Assembly: GCA_030595125.1 (NCBI GenBank)
Contig: JAUVDV010000059.1
Coordinates: 1 to 33,046, forward strand
Reading direction: 5' to 3'
Origin: Deltaproteobacteria bacterium
GTDB lineage: Bacteria > Myxococcota_A > Polyangia > JAAYKL01
DNA: 33,046 bases
Shown: piece after piece, positions 32,139 through 33,046 of the stretch
Layout of the letters: each line of letters starts with the position of its first letter
Numbering within the stretch: the stretch's first letter is position 1
The notes under the pieces: model-generated
Databases searched by the model: none
What the model was told of the DNA's origin: nothing
Seen by the model: only the letters and a program-made list of their open reading frames with translations
Made by a program: the position numbers and the translations under genes

Positions 32139-32255
32139 TGGGGCACTCATGGGGCAATTAACCACAATCAACCACAACAAGACCTTCGGAAACCCGCTCG
32201 TGGGGCACTTTTGGGGCACATTACCCCATGATTACCCCATGGCGAAATGGGGTAA
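32139..32255. repeat. 11-bp-phased TGGGGCA/TTACCCCAT arrays near the integrase
   Basis: TGGGGCA starts at 32139, 32150, 32201 and 32212, each pair 11 bp apart. TTACCCCAT starts at 32221 and 32232, again 11 bp apart, with the inverted copy ATGGGGTAA at 32247-32255. AACCACAA occurs at 32160 and 32170, 10 bp apart. Such helically phased short repeats beside a tyrosine integrase gene resemble arm-type integrase sites. The rest of 32069-32370 holds no gene. Confidence 0.7.
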
Positions 32256-32315
32256 CTGTTTCTGCCCGTTATTATTGGCTTTTCTCGTTTAGACCTGCTG
32301 ATTGTTAGTTTTGGG

Positions 32316-32344
32316 TTGTGGAAAACCGGCTGTTTCGCTACCAT
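32316..32344 (+). promoter_or_regulatory. Promoter for the integrase gene
   Basis: TTGTGG (32316-32321), 17 bp, TACCAT (32339-32344), 26 bp before the integrase ATG. Confidence 0.5.
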
Positions 32345-32370
32345 TTTGGGATAGCTTAAAGGAGGGGAAC

Positions 32371-33046
32371 ATGCCGACAATTGAAAAAAGAGAAAGCCAA
32401 GACGGAGATATCTCCTACCGCGCATCGGTGCGTCTGAGAGGCCATCCCAAGCAGTCGGGGACGTTTAAACGCCTCTCCGACGCGAAGAAGTGGGCGCAGA
32501 AAACCGAGGCCGAGATCCGCGACGGCAGGTACTTCCCCGCGAACGCCGCCAAGAAGCACACCCTGGCCGAGTTGATCGAGCGCTACAAGCAGGATGTGAT
32601 GCCGAACAAGAAGCCCGGCAGCGTGCGATCTCAGGACGCACAGCTCGACTGGTGGAGCGATAAACTCGGAGAGTACACGCTGGACAAGATCACCCCCGCC
32701 CTGATCGCGGAGTACCGCGACAAGCTGGGCCGGAAAAAATTGAAGAAAGGGACAAGGCGATCGGCGGGAACGGTGGCGCGGTACATGGCGTCGCTGTCCC
32801 ACGTGTTCACGGTGGCCATGAAGGAGTGGCAGTGGGTGGAGGACAACCCGTTCCGTCGCGTGACCAAGCCGAAGGAGCCCAGGGGGGTGGTTCGGTTCCT
32901 GAGTGACGACGAACGCAAGGCGCTGCTCAAGGCGTGCAAGAAGAGCAGCTCGAAAGATCTTTACTGCGCGGTGGTGATCGCGCTGTCGACCGGATGCAGG
33001 AGAGGCGAACAGATGAACCTGCGCTGGTCGCACGTGGATCTGAAAC
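32371..33046 (+). CDS. Partial tyrosine recombinase (integrase)
   Basis: The frame is open to the window end (225 codons so far), so the 3' part is missing. GGAGGGG precedes the ATG. Residues 1-60 form the N-terminal arm-binding-like part (YRASVRLRGHPKQSGTFKRL). Residues 64-160 are the SAM-like core-binding domain (LAELIERYKQDVMP, GTVARYMASLSHVFTVAM). The catalytic domain begins with RFLSDDERKALLKAC, and the first catalytic Arg (Arg210) is in LSTGCRRGE. The remaining catalytic residues lie past the edge. It would catalyse integration and excision at tRNA-Thr. The element extends to the right, so its cargo is not visible. Confidence 0.95.
   Translation, partial: MPTIEKRESQDGDISYRASVRLRGHPKQSGTFKRLSDAKKWAQKTEAEIRDGRYFPANAAKKHTLAELIERYKQDVMPNKKPGSVRSQDAQLDWWSDKLGEYTLDKITPALIAEYRDKLGRKKLKKGTRRSAGTVARYMASLSHVFTVAMKEWQWVEDNPFRRVTKPKEPRGVVRFLSDDERKALLKACKKSSSKDLYCAVVIALSTGCRRGEQMNLRWSHVDLK

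Overview
The window looks like chromosomal DNA of a GC-rich, probably anaerobic or fermentative relative of the Myxococcota (old Deltaproteobacteria). The grounds are: many lipoproteins with Asp-Thr/Ser stalks, MopE-like Cys motifs, IgGFc-binding and choice-of-anchor-L domains, a DUF2378/4VR-like protein, and an ECF sigma-FecR locus. The right end is the start of an integrated element: tRNA-Thr(CGT), a strong terminator, phased short repeats, then a tyrosine integrase that runs off the end. The phylum call is inferred from gene content only.

Layout. 1-4955: the 3' end of a large Cys/Trp-repeat surface protein, an RHH/AT-hook protein translationally coupled to a Cys-rich lipoprotein, an LRR-like lipoprotein and a small membrane protein. 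5061-9127: an ECF sigma factor, FecR, an exported probable beta-barrel protein and a TPR lipoprotein. 9258-16186: an island of seven stalked lipoproteins in tandem, containing a duplicated gene pair and a chimeric gene remnant. 16203-19926 (minus): a stalked lipoprotein, a ChaN/TIKI-like lipoprotein and S-adenosylhomocysteine hydrolase. 20162-23139: two more stalked lipoproteins. 23261-23931: a Phd/VapC-type toxin-antitoxin pair flanked by a 14-bp direct repeat. 23939-28413 (minus): iorA-buk-iorB-ptb, a compact 2-oxoacid-to-ATP pathway. 28668-31780: an unknown protein, a lytic transglycosylase lipoprotein, an outer-membrane beta-barrel protein, a DUF2378/4VR-like protein and a small acidic protein. 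31996-33046: tRNA-Thr and the integrated element.

The most notable system is the lipoprotein family. Thirteen proteins carry an Asp-(Thr/Ser) tract, and in the twelve with a visible N-terminus it lies between a lipobox and unrelated C-terminal domains. Signal peptides are shared between proteins with different C-termini, C-terminal domains are shared between proteins with different signal peptides, and one remnant joins the 5' end of one paralogue to the stalk and domain start of another. This suggests that the repetitive stalk DNA acts as a recombination joint that shuffles surface domains. The iorA-buk-iorB-ptb operon would oxidise 2-oxoacids from amino acids to acyl-CoA, then acyl phosphate, then ATP, consistent with peptide fermentation.
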